12,016 nt of DNA, from NCBI GenBank assembly GCA_002385825.1, contig DGEG01000020.1, forward strand, positions 1 through 12,016, read 5' to 3'. How positions within the stretch are numbered: position 1 is the first letter of the stretch; each line of letters opens with the position of its first letter. The notes below the pieces were generated by a model that was not told the DNA's origin, ran no database searches, and saw only the letters and a program-made list of their open reading frames with translations. Both the position numbers and the translations under genes were made by a program. This DNA comes from Firmicutes bacterium UBA3932. Lineage in GTDB: Bacteria; Bacillota; Clostridia; Peptostreptococcales; Anaerovoracaceae. Below are positions 1 through 5,947 of the stretch, piece by piece.

Positions 1-1
1 G

Positions 2-7
2 TATAAT
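2..7 (+). promoter_or_regulatory. Putative -10 box of the rex promoter
   Basis: A perfect TATAAT lies about 50 bases before the rex start codon. The matching -35 box would fall off the left edge of the window, so the promoter is only half visible. The stretch between it and rex is A/T-rich with only a weak purine-rich ribosome binding site (AGAGTGG). I see no clear inverted repeat here that would suggest autoregulation. Confidence 0.4.
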
Positions 8-58
8 ATATAATAAGAGATATAACAATGCAAGATTTTTAGAAAAGAGTGGTAAAAG

Positions 59-697
59 ATGAAAGATAACAGCAAGATTTCCAATGCAGTAATCAGAAGG
101 CTTCCTCGGTACAGGCGGATACTGGAGGAACTGCTTGCGAAAAATGTTGAACGCATTTCTTCAAACGAACTGAGTGCATTGACCGGTTATACGGCATCTC
201 AGATCCGTCAAGATTTCAACAATTTTGGAGGTTTCGGCCAGCAGGGTTACGGCTACAACGTCAAAAGCCTGTTTACGCAGATCGGGCTGATCCTTGGGTT
301 AGACAGAGAGTATAAGATGATTATTGTAGGCTGCGGCAATTTGGGACAGGCAATTGCCAATTACGCCAACTACTACAAGAGAGGCTTTATAATAACAGCC
401 ATGTTTGATGTCAACCCGAAAATCATAGGTATTAAGATAAACGATATCGAGGTTCAGGATTACGAGAACCTGGAAGAATATCTTGAGAATAATCCTATCG
501 ATATCGGTATAATATGTACAACAAAGAACAGCGCCCAGGATGTGGCGGACAAACTGGTGGCCGGAAAAGTAAAAGGAATCTGGAACTTTGCTCCTGCAGA
601 TATCCAAGTCAGCGACGATGTCGTGTTGGAGAACGTACATCTTAGCGACAGCCTCAACACTTTAACCTACTATATCAATTACAACGATCGTACGTAA
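59..697 (+). CDS. rex: Redox-sensing transcriptional repressor Rex
   Basis: Rex is a homodimeric repressor that reads the NADH/NAD+ ratio: NAD+ favours operator binding and NADH releases it, inducing fermentation and reductive genes. The 212-residue protein has the family's usual length. Residues 1-80 form the winged helix, with the family signature from Ser48 through Gln62 (SQIRQDFNNFGGFGQQGYGY). The Rossmann fold begins at about residue 86, with the dinucleotide-binding GxGxxG at 91-96 (GCGNLG). The C-terminal segment with NFAP and the final LTYYI is also typical. ATG at 59 is chosen because the protein starts as homologues do. Its ribosome binding site is weak. The gene converges on a ferredoxin gene, and the two share the hairpin at 756-784. 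Identification rests on motifs and is firm. Confidence 0.97.
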   Translation: MKDNSKISNAVIRRLPRYRRILEELLAKNVERISSNELSALTGYTASQIRQDFNNFGGFGQQGYGYNVKSLFTQIGLILGLDREYKMIIVGCGNLGQAIANYANYYKRGFIITAMFDVNPKIIGIKINDIEVQDYENLEEYLENNPIDIGIICTTKNSAQDVADKLVAGKVKGIWNFAPADIQVSDDVVLENVHLSDSLNTLTYYINYNDRT

Positions 698-755
698 ATC
701 AATGCGCGGGTTGGTAAATTAAAATAGTTGTATTGAGCCAAAAGCCCAAAAAAGA

Positions 756-784
756 AATAACCGTTTCTCAACGAAACGGTTATT
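756..784. terminator. Shared terminator between convergent rex and ferredoxin genes
   Basis: A perfect 12-bp stem (AATAACCGTTTC with GAAACGGTTATT) closes a 5-base loop TCAAC. On the minus strand the stem is followed by a T-rich run (the complement of AAAAAAG at 748-754), making a good Rho-independent terminator for the ferredoxin gene. On the plus strand the tail CAGTCTTTATT is weaker but could end rex. Its position between convergent stop codons supports a two-way role. Confidence 0.8.
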
Positions 785-814
785 CAGTCTTTATTGGATG
801 ATGTAGATGGCAAC

Positions 815-985
815 CTATTCGCTTACCGGAGCATCTACCGGACATACGTCTGCGCAGGCGCCACAATCGATGCACTTGTCAGGGTCGATAGTATAAATCG
901 GATCGCCTTCCGATATGGCCTCTGTGGGGCATTCGGGGGCGCAGGCTCCGCAGGCGATGCAGGATTCGTTGATTACATAAGCCAT
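815..985 (-). CDS. 2[4Fe-4S] ferredoxin, 56 residues
   Basis: This small gene, read on the minus strand, encodes a 56-residue protein starting MAYVINESCIACGACAPECP. It has two CxxCxxCxxxCP cluster-binding motifs, at residues 9-20 and 38-49, the exact layout of classical clostridial 2[4Fe-4S] ferredoxins (about 55 residues). Such proteins are soluble low-potential electron carriers serving pyruvate:ferredoxin oxidoreductase, hydrogenase, Rnf and similar enzymes. The start is fixed by a strong AAAGGAGG at 996-1003, ten bases before the ATG. A near-consensus promoter lies upstream (1040-1068) and a hairpin terminator follows. The opposite strand has an open frame (about 794-994), but the cysteine spacing makes the minus-strand reading certain. 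Which partner enzyme it serves cannot be told from this window. Confidence 0.96.
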   Translation of the reverse strand: MAYVINESCIACGACAPECPTEAISEGDPIYTIDPDKCIDCGACADVCPVDAPVSE

Positions 986-1039
986 GATAGATAATCCTCC
1001 TTTAAGTATTGTCTGCCTGTGTTGTGACCAAGCAAGCTA

Positions 1040-1068
1040 ATTATAACAGAGCAATGTTAATTTAACAA
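1040..1068 (-). promoter_or_regulatory. Ferredoxin gene promoter
   Basis: On the minus strand, TTGTTA (1063-1068) and TATAAT (1040-1045) are separated by exactly 17 bases, a near-consensus sigma-A promoter. Transcription would start near 1033, giving a leader of about 48 bases. The -35 box lies inside a small palindrome, listed separately. Confidence 0.75.
1055..1067. promoter_or_regulatory. Palindrome over the ferredoxin -35 box, candidate operator
   Basis: TGTTAA-T-TTAACA is a perfect 13-base palindrome (6-base arms, one central base) that overlaps the -35 box of the ferredoxin promoter. The arms match the half-sites I recall for clostridial Rex (TTGTTAA and TTAACAA), and rex is adjacent. 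However, the canonical Rex operator has four bases between half-sites and here there is one, so Rex binding is uncertain. Confidence 0.35.
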
Positions 1069-1100
1069 CATTTTATTAAAGAGTATTAAAGAGGACCTCC

Positions 1101-1904
1101 ATGAAAATCTATGGGTTGTACGGGAAGAGCGGAACCGGAAAAAGTTATCACGCAATGAGCCTCTGTCGAGAGCTGGATTTGGAAGCCATCATTGACGATG
1201 GCTTGTTTATCTATGGAAACCGGGTGCTGGCGGGGATTTCCGCCAAGCGGCAAAATACGAAGATAAAGGCCATTAAAACTGCGCTTTTTACCGACGTGGA
1301 ACATTGCAGAGAAGTGAGGAATAAAATTCAGGAGGTGAATCCTCCCGGAATACTGATATTGGGCACTTCCCAAGAGATGGTTCATAAGATCCGGGAGCGT
1401 TTAGGGCTTCCCGAGCCGGTTAAAATGATTTCAATAGAGGAAATCACGACGGAAAGTCAGCGGGAGACTGCAAAAAAACAGAGAAAGGAACTGGGAAAAC
1501 ACGTCATTCCCGCTCCCACCTTTCAGATAAAAAGGCAGTTCTCCGGCTATTTTCTTGACCCTTTGCGCATATTCCGGAGCAGGGGAGGTAAAACCACCTA
1601 TGCAGAGAAGACGGTGGTGAGACCGACATACAGCTATCTTGGAGATTACGATCTCTCGGATAAGGTCATCACCGATATTGCAACTTACATCGGGGAAAGG
1701 ATTCCGGGTGTGGAAAACGTGATTCGGGTCAGCGTGGAAAGCAGTGATGAGGGGGTTCGGATCATCATCCTCGTGATTATGAAGTACGGAGCTATGATTG
1801 TCAATGTGGCCAAGGAGCTCCAAAGGAAGGTATCGGAACAGGTAGAAGCCATGACCGCCTTCAACATCATATCAGTAGACATTGATGTGAGGGGCATAAA
1901 ATAG
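1101..1904 (+). CDS. P-loop ATPase / Asp23-Gls24-like fusion protein
   Basis: The 267-residue protein opens with MKIYGLYGKSGTGKS, a Walker A motif at residues 8-15 (GKSGTGKS). A hydrophobic strand with PPGILILGTS follows at 81-90 and may occupy the Walker B position, but it lacks the usual acidic residue. A basic linker spans about 120-165. Residues about 170-267 look like an Asp23/Gls24 domain: the YSYLGDYDLSDKVITDIATYIGE segment, then alternating strands ending NIISVDIDVRGIK. Asp23 proteins act in cell-envelope stress at the membrane in Gram-positives; the role of a P-loop version is unknown to me. No signal peptide or membrane segment is visible. The start is supported by GAGG at 1091-1094. 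It lies upstream of groESL, which has its own promoter, and no convincing terminator separates them. Confidence 0.75.
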   Translation: MKIYGLYGKSGTGKSYHAMSLCRELDLEAIIDDGLFIYGNRVLAGISAKRQNTKIKAIKTALFTDVEHCREVRNKIQEVNPPGILILGTSQEMVHKIRERLGLPEPVKMISIEEITTESQRETAKKQRKELGKHVIPAPTFQIKRQFSGYFLDPLRIFRSRGGKTTYAEKTVVRPTYSYLGDYDLSDKVITDIATYIGERIPGVENVIRVSVESSDEGVRIIILVIMKYGAMIVNVAKELQRKVSEQVEAMTAFNIISVDIDVRGIK

Positions 1905-1995
1905 TCGGTAATATAAAACGCAGGCGGTGGAGGGAAATTGGCAGGTGGAAGAATTCTGGCCCCGACTAATATAGATAAAAAATTTGGAAAAACTA

Positions 1996-2024
1996 TTGAC
2001 AATCTGAAACGAGTGTATTACAGT
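1996..2024 (+). promoter_or_regulatory. groESL promoter
   Basis: A perfect -35 TTGACA (1996-2001) is followed after 17 bases by TACAGT (2019-2024), a 4/6 match to the -10 consensus. The predicted start, near 2031, falls inside the CIRCE operator, the usual arrangement for HrcA-repressed chaperonin operons. Confidence 0.75.
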
Positions 2025-2059
2025 ATTGTTAGCACTCCACAATGTTGAGTGCTAACAAT
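2025..2059. promoter_or_regulatory. CIRCE operator (HrcA binding site)
   Basis: The core TTAGCACTC-N9-GAGTGCTAA at 2029-2055 is a perfect match to the CIRCE consensus. The symmetry continues four bases outwards on each side (ATTG and CAAT), giving 13-bp arms around the 9-base spacer. HrcA binds CIRCE and represses groE and dnaK operons, and is kept active by GroEL. In the mRNA the element would sit at the 5' end as a hairpin. hrcA itself is not in this window. Confidence 0.97.
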
Positions 2060-2112
2060 GTTAATAAGGACTTTATTTATATTAAAAAACTAAAACGAAA
2101 GGAGATTTGGGA

Positions 2113-2394
2113 ATGAATATCAAACCATTGGGCGACAGAGTTGTCATTAAACGATTGGAAGCTGAAGAGAAGACCAAGAGCGGTATTGTACTTCCCGGTC
2201 AGGCGAAAGAACAGCCCCAGATGGCAGAAGTCGTGGCAGTTGGCCCCGGCGGAATGGTTGACGGGAAGGAAGTAAAAATGGAAGTAAAAGTAGGAGATAT
2301 TGTCATCTTCTCAAAATATGCAGGTACCGAAATCAAATACGATGGCGAGGAATACACCATAGTATCTCAGAGAGACATCCTTGCAATCGTCTAA
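2113..2394 (+). CDS. groES: Co-chaperonin GroES (Hsp10)
   Basis: GroES forms the heptameric lid that caps GroEL and encloses folding substrates in the cytoplasm. The 93-residue protein starts MNIKPLGDRVVIKR. It contains the mobile loop at about 16-33, with the GroEL-contacting IVL tripeptide at 25-27, the GPGG turn, and a C-terminal YTIVSQRDILAIV typical of the family. A TTG six bases upstream (2107) would lengthen the frame by two residues. It is rejected because it sits only two bases from the AAAGGAG at 2098-2104, while the ATG at 2113 is eight bases away. It is the first gene of the CIRCE-controlled operon and is followed 89 bases later by groEL. Confidence 0.98.
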   Translation: MNIKPLGDRVVIKRLEAEEKTKSGIVLPGQAKEQPQMAEVVAVGPGGMVDGKEVKMEVKVGDIVIFSKYAGTEIKYDGEEYTIVSQRDILAIV

Positions 2395-2404
2395 GTGAGA
2401 TCCA

Positions 2405-2441
2405 TGGAAATGTTCCAAGGCGTTGAATCGAGGAATCGATT
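2405..2441 (+). other. Two small hairpins between groES and groEL
   Basis: The 89-base gap holds two short perfect inverted repeats: TGGAA-ATG-TTCCA (2405-2417) and AATCGA-GGAA-TCGATT (2426-2441). The second closes a GNRA-class tetraloop. Neither is followed by a T-run, so they do not look like terminators. They could act in mRNA processing or stability within the bicistronic transcript, but that is inference, and short hairpins of this size also arise by chance. Confidence 0.3.
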
Positions 2442-2483
2442 AGACGGACACTAGAAATATTGGTACAGAAAGGGAGATAGAAA

Positions 2484-4112
2484 ATGGCGAAAGAAATCAA
2501 ATTTGGCGAAGATGCGAGAAAAAAGCTGTTAACCGGAGTAGATAAACTCGCAAATACAGTGAAAATTACTCTTGGCCCAAAGGGTAGAAATGTTTTGCTT
2601 GAGAAGAAATACGGCAGCCCGATGATCACCAACGACGGTGTGACCATCGCAAGGGAGATCGAGTTGGAAGATGCATATGAGAATATGGGCGCACAGCTTG
2701 TAAAAGAAGTAGCTACGAAGACCAATGACGTAGCCGGTGACGGAACCACCACCGCTACCCTGCTTGCCCAGGCTATTATCAGAGAAGGTTTCAAAAACGT
2801 AGCTGCAGGCGCAAACCCCATGATACTGAAGAAGGGTATCCAGGGAGCCGTTGAAGTAGCTGTAGAAGAAATTAAGAAAATCTCCATTCCTGTTAAAGGA
2901 AAGCAAGAAGTTGCACAGGTTGCTTCAATTTCTGCGGGAGACGAAGAAATCGGCAATCTGATTGCTGATGCCATGGAAAAAGTAGGAACAGACGGCGTAA
3001 TCACCGTTGAGGAATCCAAGTCCATAGGCACCACTCTGGAAGTAGTTGAGGGTATGCAATTTGACAGGGGTTACTTGTCCGCATATATGGTAACAGACGC
3101 AGAAAAGATGGAAGCAGTGCTTTCCGATCCTTACATTTTAATTACCGACAAGAAAATCACCAATATTCAGGATATACTGCCCATTCTGGAACAGATCGTA
3201 CAGCAGGGCAAAAAGCTCCTCATCATTGCGGAAGATGTTGAGGGTGAAGCATTAGCCACAATAGTTGTAAACAAACTGAGGGGCACCTTTGAATGCGTAG
3301 CCGTGAAAGCTCCCGGATTTGGCGACAGAAGAAAAGCCATGTTGGCCGATATTGCCACTCTTACAGGCGGTACGGTTATCTCCGATGAGCTGGGCTATGA
3401 CCTGAAAGAAGCTACTCTGGATATGCTTGGAAGAGCAGCTACAGTCAAAGTTAACAAAGACGATACGGTTATCGTGGACGGTGCCGGCAATCCTGATGAT
3501 ATTAAAGCAAGAATCGCGCAGATCAAAACCCAGATTGAAGAGACCACTTCCGATTTCGATCGCGAGAAGCTTCAGGAAAGGCTTGCCAAACTGTCCGGCG
3601 GCGTAGCGGTAATTCAGGTTGGTGCGGCTACAGAAACTGAACTCAAGGAGAAGAAGCTGAGAATTGAGGACGCTCTTAACGCAACGAGGGCGGCTGTTGA
3701 AGAAGGAATCGTTGCCGGCGGCGGAACTGCTTTCATAAACGTGATTCCCTCCGTGGCCAAGTATGTGGATGGATTGAACGGCGACATGAAAACGGGAGCC
3801 AACATCATCATGAGAGCTCTTGAAGAGCCCGTCAGGCAGATCGCAGAAAATGCCGGTTTGGAAGGCTCTGTAGTGGTAGCCAAAGTTAAGGGCGAAAAGC
3901 CGGGCGTCGGCTTCAACGTTGTCAATGAGAAATATGAGGATATGGTGAAAGCCGGTATCGTAGATCCGGCGAAGGTTACCAGATCTGCGCTTCAGAACGC
4001 TGCATCCGCATCCTCCATGCTCCTCACCACCGAGGCTGGCGTTGTGGATATCAAGGAAGAGCATCCTGCGATGCCACCCATGGGCGGAGGCGGAATGGGC
4101 GACATGATGTAA
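2484..4112 (+). CDS. groEL: Chaperonin GroEL (Hsp60)
   Basis: GroEL forms the double-ring tetradecamer that folds proteins in an ATP-driven cycle with GroES. The 542-residue length is typical. Signature segments include MAKEIKFGEDAR at the N terminus, the nucleotide-binding GPKGRNV at 31-37 and GDGTTT at 85-90 (with the conserved Asp87), and the chaperonin signature AAVEEGIVAGGG near 405-415. The C terminus ends in a short Gly/Met tail, MPPMGGGGMGDMM, with only one GGM unit. AGGGAG at 2471-2476 lies seven bases before the ATG. It is co-transcribed with groES under CIRCE control and ends at the strong hairpin at 4177-4210. Nothing suggests a divergent or duplicate copy. Confidence 0.99.
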   Translation: MAKEIKFGEDARKKLLTGVDKLANTVKITLGPKGRNVLLEKKYGSPMITNDGVTIAREIELEDAYENMGAQLVKEVATKTNDVAGDGTTTATLLAQAIIREGFKNVAAGANPMILKKGIQGAVEVAVEEIKKISIPVKGKQEVAQVASISAGDEEIGNLIADAMEKVGTDGVITVEESKSIGTTLEVVEGMQFDRGYLSAYMVTDAEKMEAVLSDPYILITDKKITNIQDILPILEQIVQQGKKLLIIAEDVEGEALATIVVNKLRGTFECVAVKAPGFGDRRKAMLADIATLTGGTVISDELGYDLKEATLDMLGRAATVKVNKDDTVIVDGAGNPDDIKARIAQIKTQIEETTSDFDREKLQERLAKLSGGVAVIQVGAATETELKEKKLRIEDALNATRAAVEEGIVAGGGTAFINVIPSVAKYVDGLNGDMKTGANIIMRALEEPVRQIAENAGLEGSVVVAKVKGEKPGVGFNVVNEKYEDMVKAGIVDPAKVTRSALQNAASASSMLLTTEAGVVDIKEEHPAMPPMGGGGMGDMM

Positions 4113-4176
4113 TGCCGGGTAGATTTAAGCCCATTTAGCTAAAGAAGCATCGTTAAACCATTTAAATATATAGAAA

Positions 4177-4210
4177 GGAAAAAGGATACCTGGAAAGGTG
4201 TCCTTTTTCC
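4177..4210. terminator. Bidirectional terminator, groEL / thioesterase
   Basis: GGAAAAAGGATACC pairs with GGTGTCCTTTTTCC, 14 bp with one G-U wobble, around a 6-base loop. The A-run and T-run sit within the stem base, so each strand shows a T-rich 3' side. It lies between the convergent groEL (+) and thioesterase (-) genes and probably ends both. Confidence 0.85.
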
Positions 4211-4249
4211 ATAGGGTTTGAAGCTTAATACAAGTTTGGGAACAGGACA

Positions 4250-4699
4250 TCAGACAATGGCATAGGTTCCAATAGCGGTATTTGTAAGCAAACCGTTGCT
4301 TTTCAGGCGGCATTCGGCTGAAATGGTTATAATTCTCCTGCCTGCGGATGTTACTTTTGCCGTTATGAGGATAGAATCATCGCTGGGAATCGGCTTAATA
4401 TAGTTGAGAGATAAGTTCACCGAAACCGTTGATTTGTCGTTCCCAAGGTAAGCAGCGAAAATACCCATTGCTTCGTCAAAAGCTGTGGCTATAATGCCGG
4501 CATGCAATGTACCGTATTCATTGAGCTGCCATTCAGACACGGAGAATTCTATAGTAATGGTTTGTTCTTCTTCGCTGCAGGCTGCCAAAGTCGGGTTCAT
4601 CATCTCATTTATGCGGCTGGCTTTTTTAAATTCCTGAACTACTGCCTCAACGCCCTTTTCCAATTTTTCCTGTATTAATAATTCTTTCAATCTGCTCAT
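4250..4699 (-). CDS. PaaI-type hotdog-fold thioesterase
   Basis: The 149-residue protein has the hotdog thioesterase core: a long N-terminal helix region (1-35), then NEYGTLHAGIIATAFDEAMG at 60-79, with the HAG turn at 66-68 and the acidic catalytic candidates Asp75/Glu76 on the central helix, followed by strands SVNLSLNYIKPIP and RIITISAECRL. The PaaI/YdiI-like family hydrolyses acyl-CoA thioesters, usually as soluble tetramers. Physiological substrates vary widely and cannot be predicted here. The ATG at 4699 follows a good AAAAGGAG on the minus strand. Its upstream region is shared divergently with a D,D-carboxypeptidase gene and contains the palindrome at 4764-4792. The family call is firm; the substrate is unknown. 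Confidence 0.88.
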   Translation of the reverse strand: MSRLKELLIQEKLEKGVEAVVQEFKKASRINEMMNPTLAACSEEEQTITIEFSVSEWQLNEYGTLHAGIIATAFDEAMGIFAAYLGNDKSTVSVNLSLNYIKPIPSDDSILITAKVTSAGRRIITISAECRLKSNGLLTNTAIGTYAIV

Positions 4700-4747
4700 T
4701 GAGATTTCTCCTTTTTTCCAACATATTGTTTATTCAGCTATAACTCA

Positions 4748-4753
4748 AGTATA
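4748..4753 (-). promoter_or_regulatory. Putative -10 box of the thioesterase gene
   Basis: On the minus strand TATACT (5/6 match) lies about 50 bases before the thioesterase start. The expected -35 position holds no TTGACA-like sequence; it is occupied by one arm of the palindrome at 4764-4792. This suggests either a weak promoter or one that depends on a factor binding the palindrome. Confidence 0.4.
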
Positions 4754-4763
4754 ACATCTTTTC

Positions 4764-4792
4764 TTGTATTTGGTGCCAGACACCAAATACAA
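4764..4792. repeat. Perfect intergenic palindrome, 12-bp arms
   Basis: TTGTATTTGGTG, loop CCAGA, CACCAAATACAA: a perfect 12-bp inverted repeat with a 5-base loop. It lies between two divergent genes, so no transcript from either known gene runs into it and a terminator role is unlikely. It overlaps the expected -35 region of the thioesterase promoter. A partial copy is found at 8790-8808. It could be an operator or a dispersed intergenic repeat. Confidence 0.75.
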
Positions 4793-4809
4793 TTTTACCA
4801 ATACAGCTG

Positions 4810-4838
4810 TTGTACTGATGAGCAAAATGGGATAAACT
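4810..4838 (+). promoter_or_regulatory. Weak candidate promoter of the M15 carboxypeptidase
   Basis: TTGTAC (4810-4815) and TAAACT (4833-4838) are 17 bases apart. Both boxes are mediocre (3/6 and 4/6). The predicted start would fall within two or three bases of the ATG at 4847, making the mRNA almost leaderless, which fits the lack of a visible ribosome binding site there. Confidence 0.3.
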
Positions 4839-4846
4839 AAGATATT

Positions 4847-5800
4847 ATGAAACTTGTATTTCTAAGAAACCTGATACGCGATACGAAGCGTTTAAAAATA
4901 ATTATCATATGTGCTTTGGTGCTGTTGGAATCAACTGTCCTTATCGGGGCAGCTTTTGATCCTGTGCCTTCGGCGAGTATCGGTATAATCGGCGGTGCGG
5001 ACGGCCCCACTTCTGTTTATATTTCGGGAGTTGGCAGCAAGAAGCTTCAGAAGTTGATTAACGATTTATTGACAAGAAATGCGGATGAGCCATACCGGCC
5101 GGATAATGAAGAGCCTGGCAGAGAGGAAGTTCCCGGGGCTGAAAAACCCATTGAACAGGAAGAAAGGGATAACACAGGCGCGGATTTGCCTGAAGCTACA
5201 GAACAGCAACGGAAGGAAGCTGCTGAAAAAGGTTTGTTGATCCTGATTAATAAGCAGAATCCGGTGGATAAAGATTACAAGCCGGAAGACCTTGTTCCTA
5301 TTGAAAAATACTATGCTGCCGACCGAAGCAAAGCAGCAAGATATATGAGAAAGGAAGCGGCCCAGCAATTTTACAAGTTGGTTGAGGCCGCTGCGGAAGA
5401 AGGATATGAGCTGGTTATGACCACGGCCTATCGTTCTTACGATTTCCAACAGATTCTCTGGAACAACTACGTTGCAAATGAAGGTGAGGCTGCGGCCTCG
5501 CGATTCAGCGCAAGGCCGGGACAGAGCGAACATCAGAGCGGACTGGCGGTGGATGTGAGTTCGCCTTCCGTAGACTATTCTTTGACTGAAACTTTCTGCA
5601 AAACGGAGGAAGGCATCTGGCTGGCGCAGAACGCACACCGGTTCGGGTTTATTATTCGATTCCCGGAAGGGAAGGAAAGCATAACGGGTTATCTTTACGA
5701 GCCCTGGCATATCCGTTACGTAGGGGAGCCTGTGGCCACGGAAATTTATGCAAAGGATCTGACTCTGGAAGAATATCTTGAGTTATATGGTTTAATATAA
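4847..5800 (+). CDS. Membrane-anchored M15 D,D-carboxypeptidase (VanY/DdcB type)
   Basis: This 317-residue protein probably trims the terminal D-Ala from peptidoglycan stem peptides outside the membrane. A basic N terminus precedes one hydrophobic segment (about 17-36), a signal anchor. Residues 45-55 read IGIIGGADGPT, a motif I otherwise know from beta subunits of Na+-translocating decarboxylases. A charged Glu/Pro-rich linker (about 80-128) leads to the VanY domain (about 130-300). The zinc and catalytic set is present: SEHQSGLAVDV gives His229 and Asp236, and YEPWHIRYVG gives Glu285 and His288. The YRSYDFQ segment (195-201) is also typical. The ATG at 4847 has no good ribosome binding site. 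The gene stands alone, divergent from the thioesterase and followed by a hairpin. No van resistance genes are adjacent, so a housekeeping wall role is more likely than vancomycin resistance. Confidence 0.9.
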   Translation: MKLVFLRNLIRDTKRLKIIIICALVLLESTVLIGAAFDPVPSASIGIIGGADGPTSVYISGVGSKKLQKLINDLLTRNADEPYRPDNEEPGREEVPGAEKPIEQEERDNTGADLPEATEQQRKEAAEKGLLILINKQNPVDKDYKPEDLVPIEKYYAADRSKAARYMRKEAAQQFYKLVEAAAEEGYELVMTTAYRSYDFQQILWNNYVANEGEAAASRFSARPGQSEHQSGLAVDVSSPSVDYSLTETFCKTEEGIWLAQNAHRFGFIIRFPEGKESITGYLYEPWHIRYVGEPVATEIYAKDLTLEEYLELYGLI

Positions 5801-5816
5801 TAGGATCCAATTTTCG

Positions 5817-5839
5817 GAATAGAGGGCATTCTCCTATTC
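5817..5839 (+). terminator. Probable terminator of the carboxypeptidase gene
   Basis: GAATAGAG and CTCCTATTC form an 8-bp stem with one bulged C, followed by the T-rich stretch TCGTTTCTTGTGTTT. It begins 17 bases after the stop codon. The T-run is interrupted, so efficiency may be modest. Confidence 0.5.
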
Positions 5840-5879
5840 TCGTTTCTTGTGTTTAGGCTGATTTCTTCTGAAATTGATA

Positions 5880-5902
5880 GCGGGATTTACCCGTCTTTTT
5901 TT
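5880..5902 (+). terminator. Second, short-stem terminator upstream of guaB
   Basis: A compact GCGGG-ATTTA-CCCGT stem (4-5 bp, G/C-rich) is followed directly by TCTTTTTTT, a classic intrinsic terminator tail. It may back up the hairpin at 5817-5839, or act as an attenuator if any transcript reads through towards guaB. Confidence 0.55.
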
Positions 5903-5941
5903 GCGGAATATTTTGTTGCTCGCTAAAGGGATTTAGTGTAT

Positions 5942-5947
5942 TATAAT
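5942..5947 (+). promoter_or_regulatory. Putative -10 box for guaB
   Basis: A perfect TATAAT lies 188 bases upstream of the guaB start. No good -35 box sits 16-18 bases before it; the nearest, TTGCTC (5916-5921), is 20 bases away. It is the best -10 in the gap, but the promoter assignment is tentative. Confidence 0.35.

Noticed and set aside
794..994. 66-codon plus-strand frame between rex and the P-loop gene
   Set aside because: It is the shadow of the minus-strand ferredoxin, whose cysteine motifs, promoter, ribosome binding site and terminator all agree.
1902..1968. Distant inverted repeat TAGTCGG/CCGACTA after the P-loop gene
   Set aside because: Seven-bp arms 53 bases apart with no T-run; too weak to call a terminator.
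1938..2048. 36-codon TTG frame with GGAGG upstream, running through the groES promoter
   Set aside because: Poor spacing (about four bases), rare start codon, and it runs through the -35/-10 boxes and into CIRCE; the peptide is not recognised.
3252..4064. Long open frames on the minus strand of groEL, guaB and guaA
   Set aside because: Antisense shadows of well-identified genes; their translations match no family and lack ribosome binding sites.
4847..5800. Vancomycin resistance gene vanY
   Set aside because: The M15 domain fits, but there are no vanS/R/H/A/X neighbours; a housekeeping carboxypeptidase is more likely.
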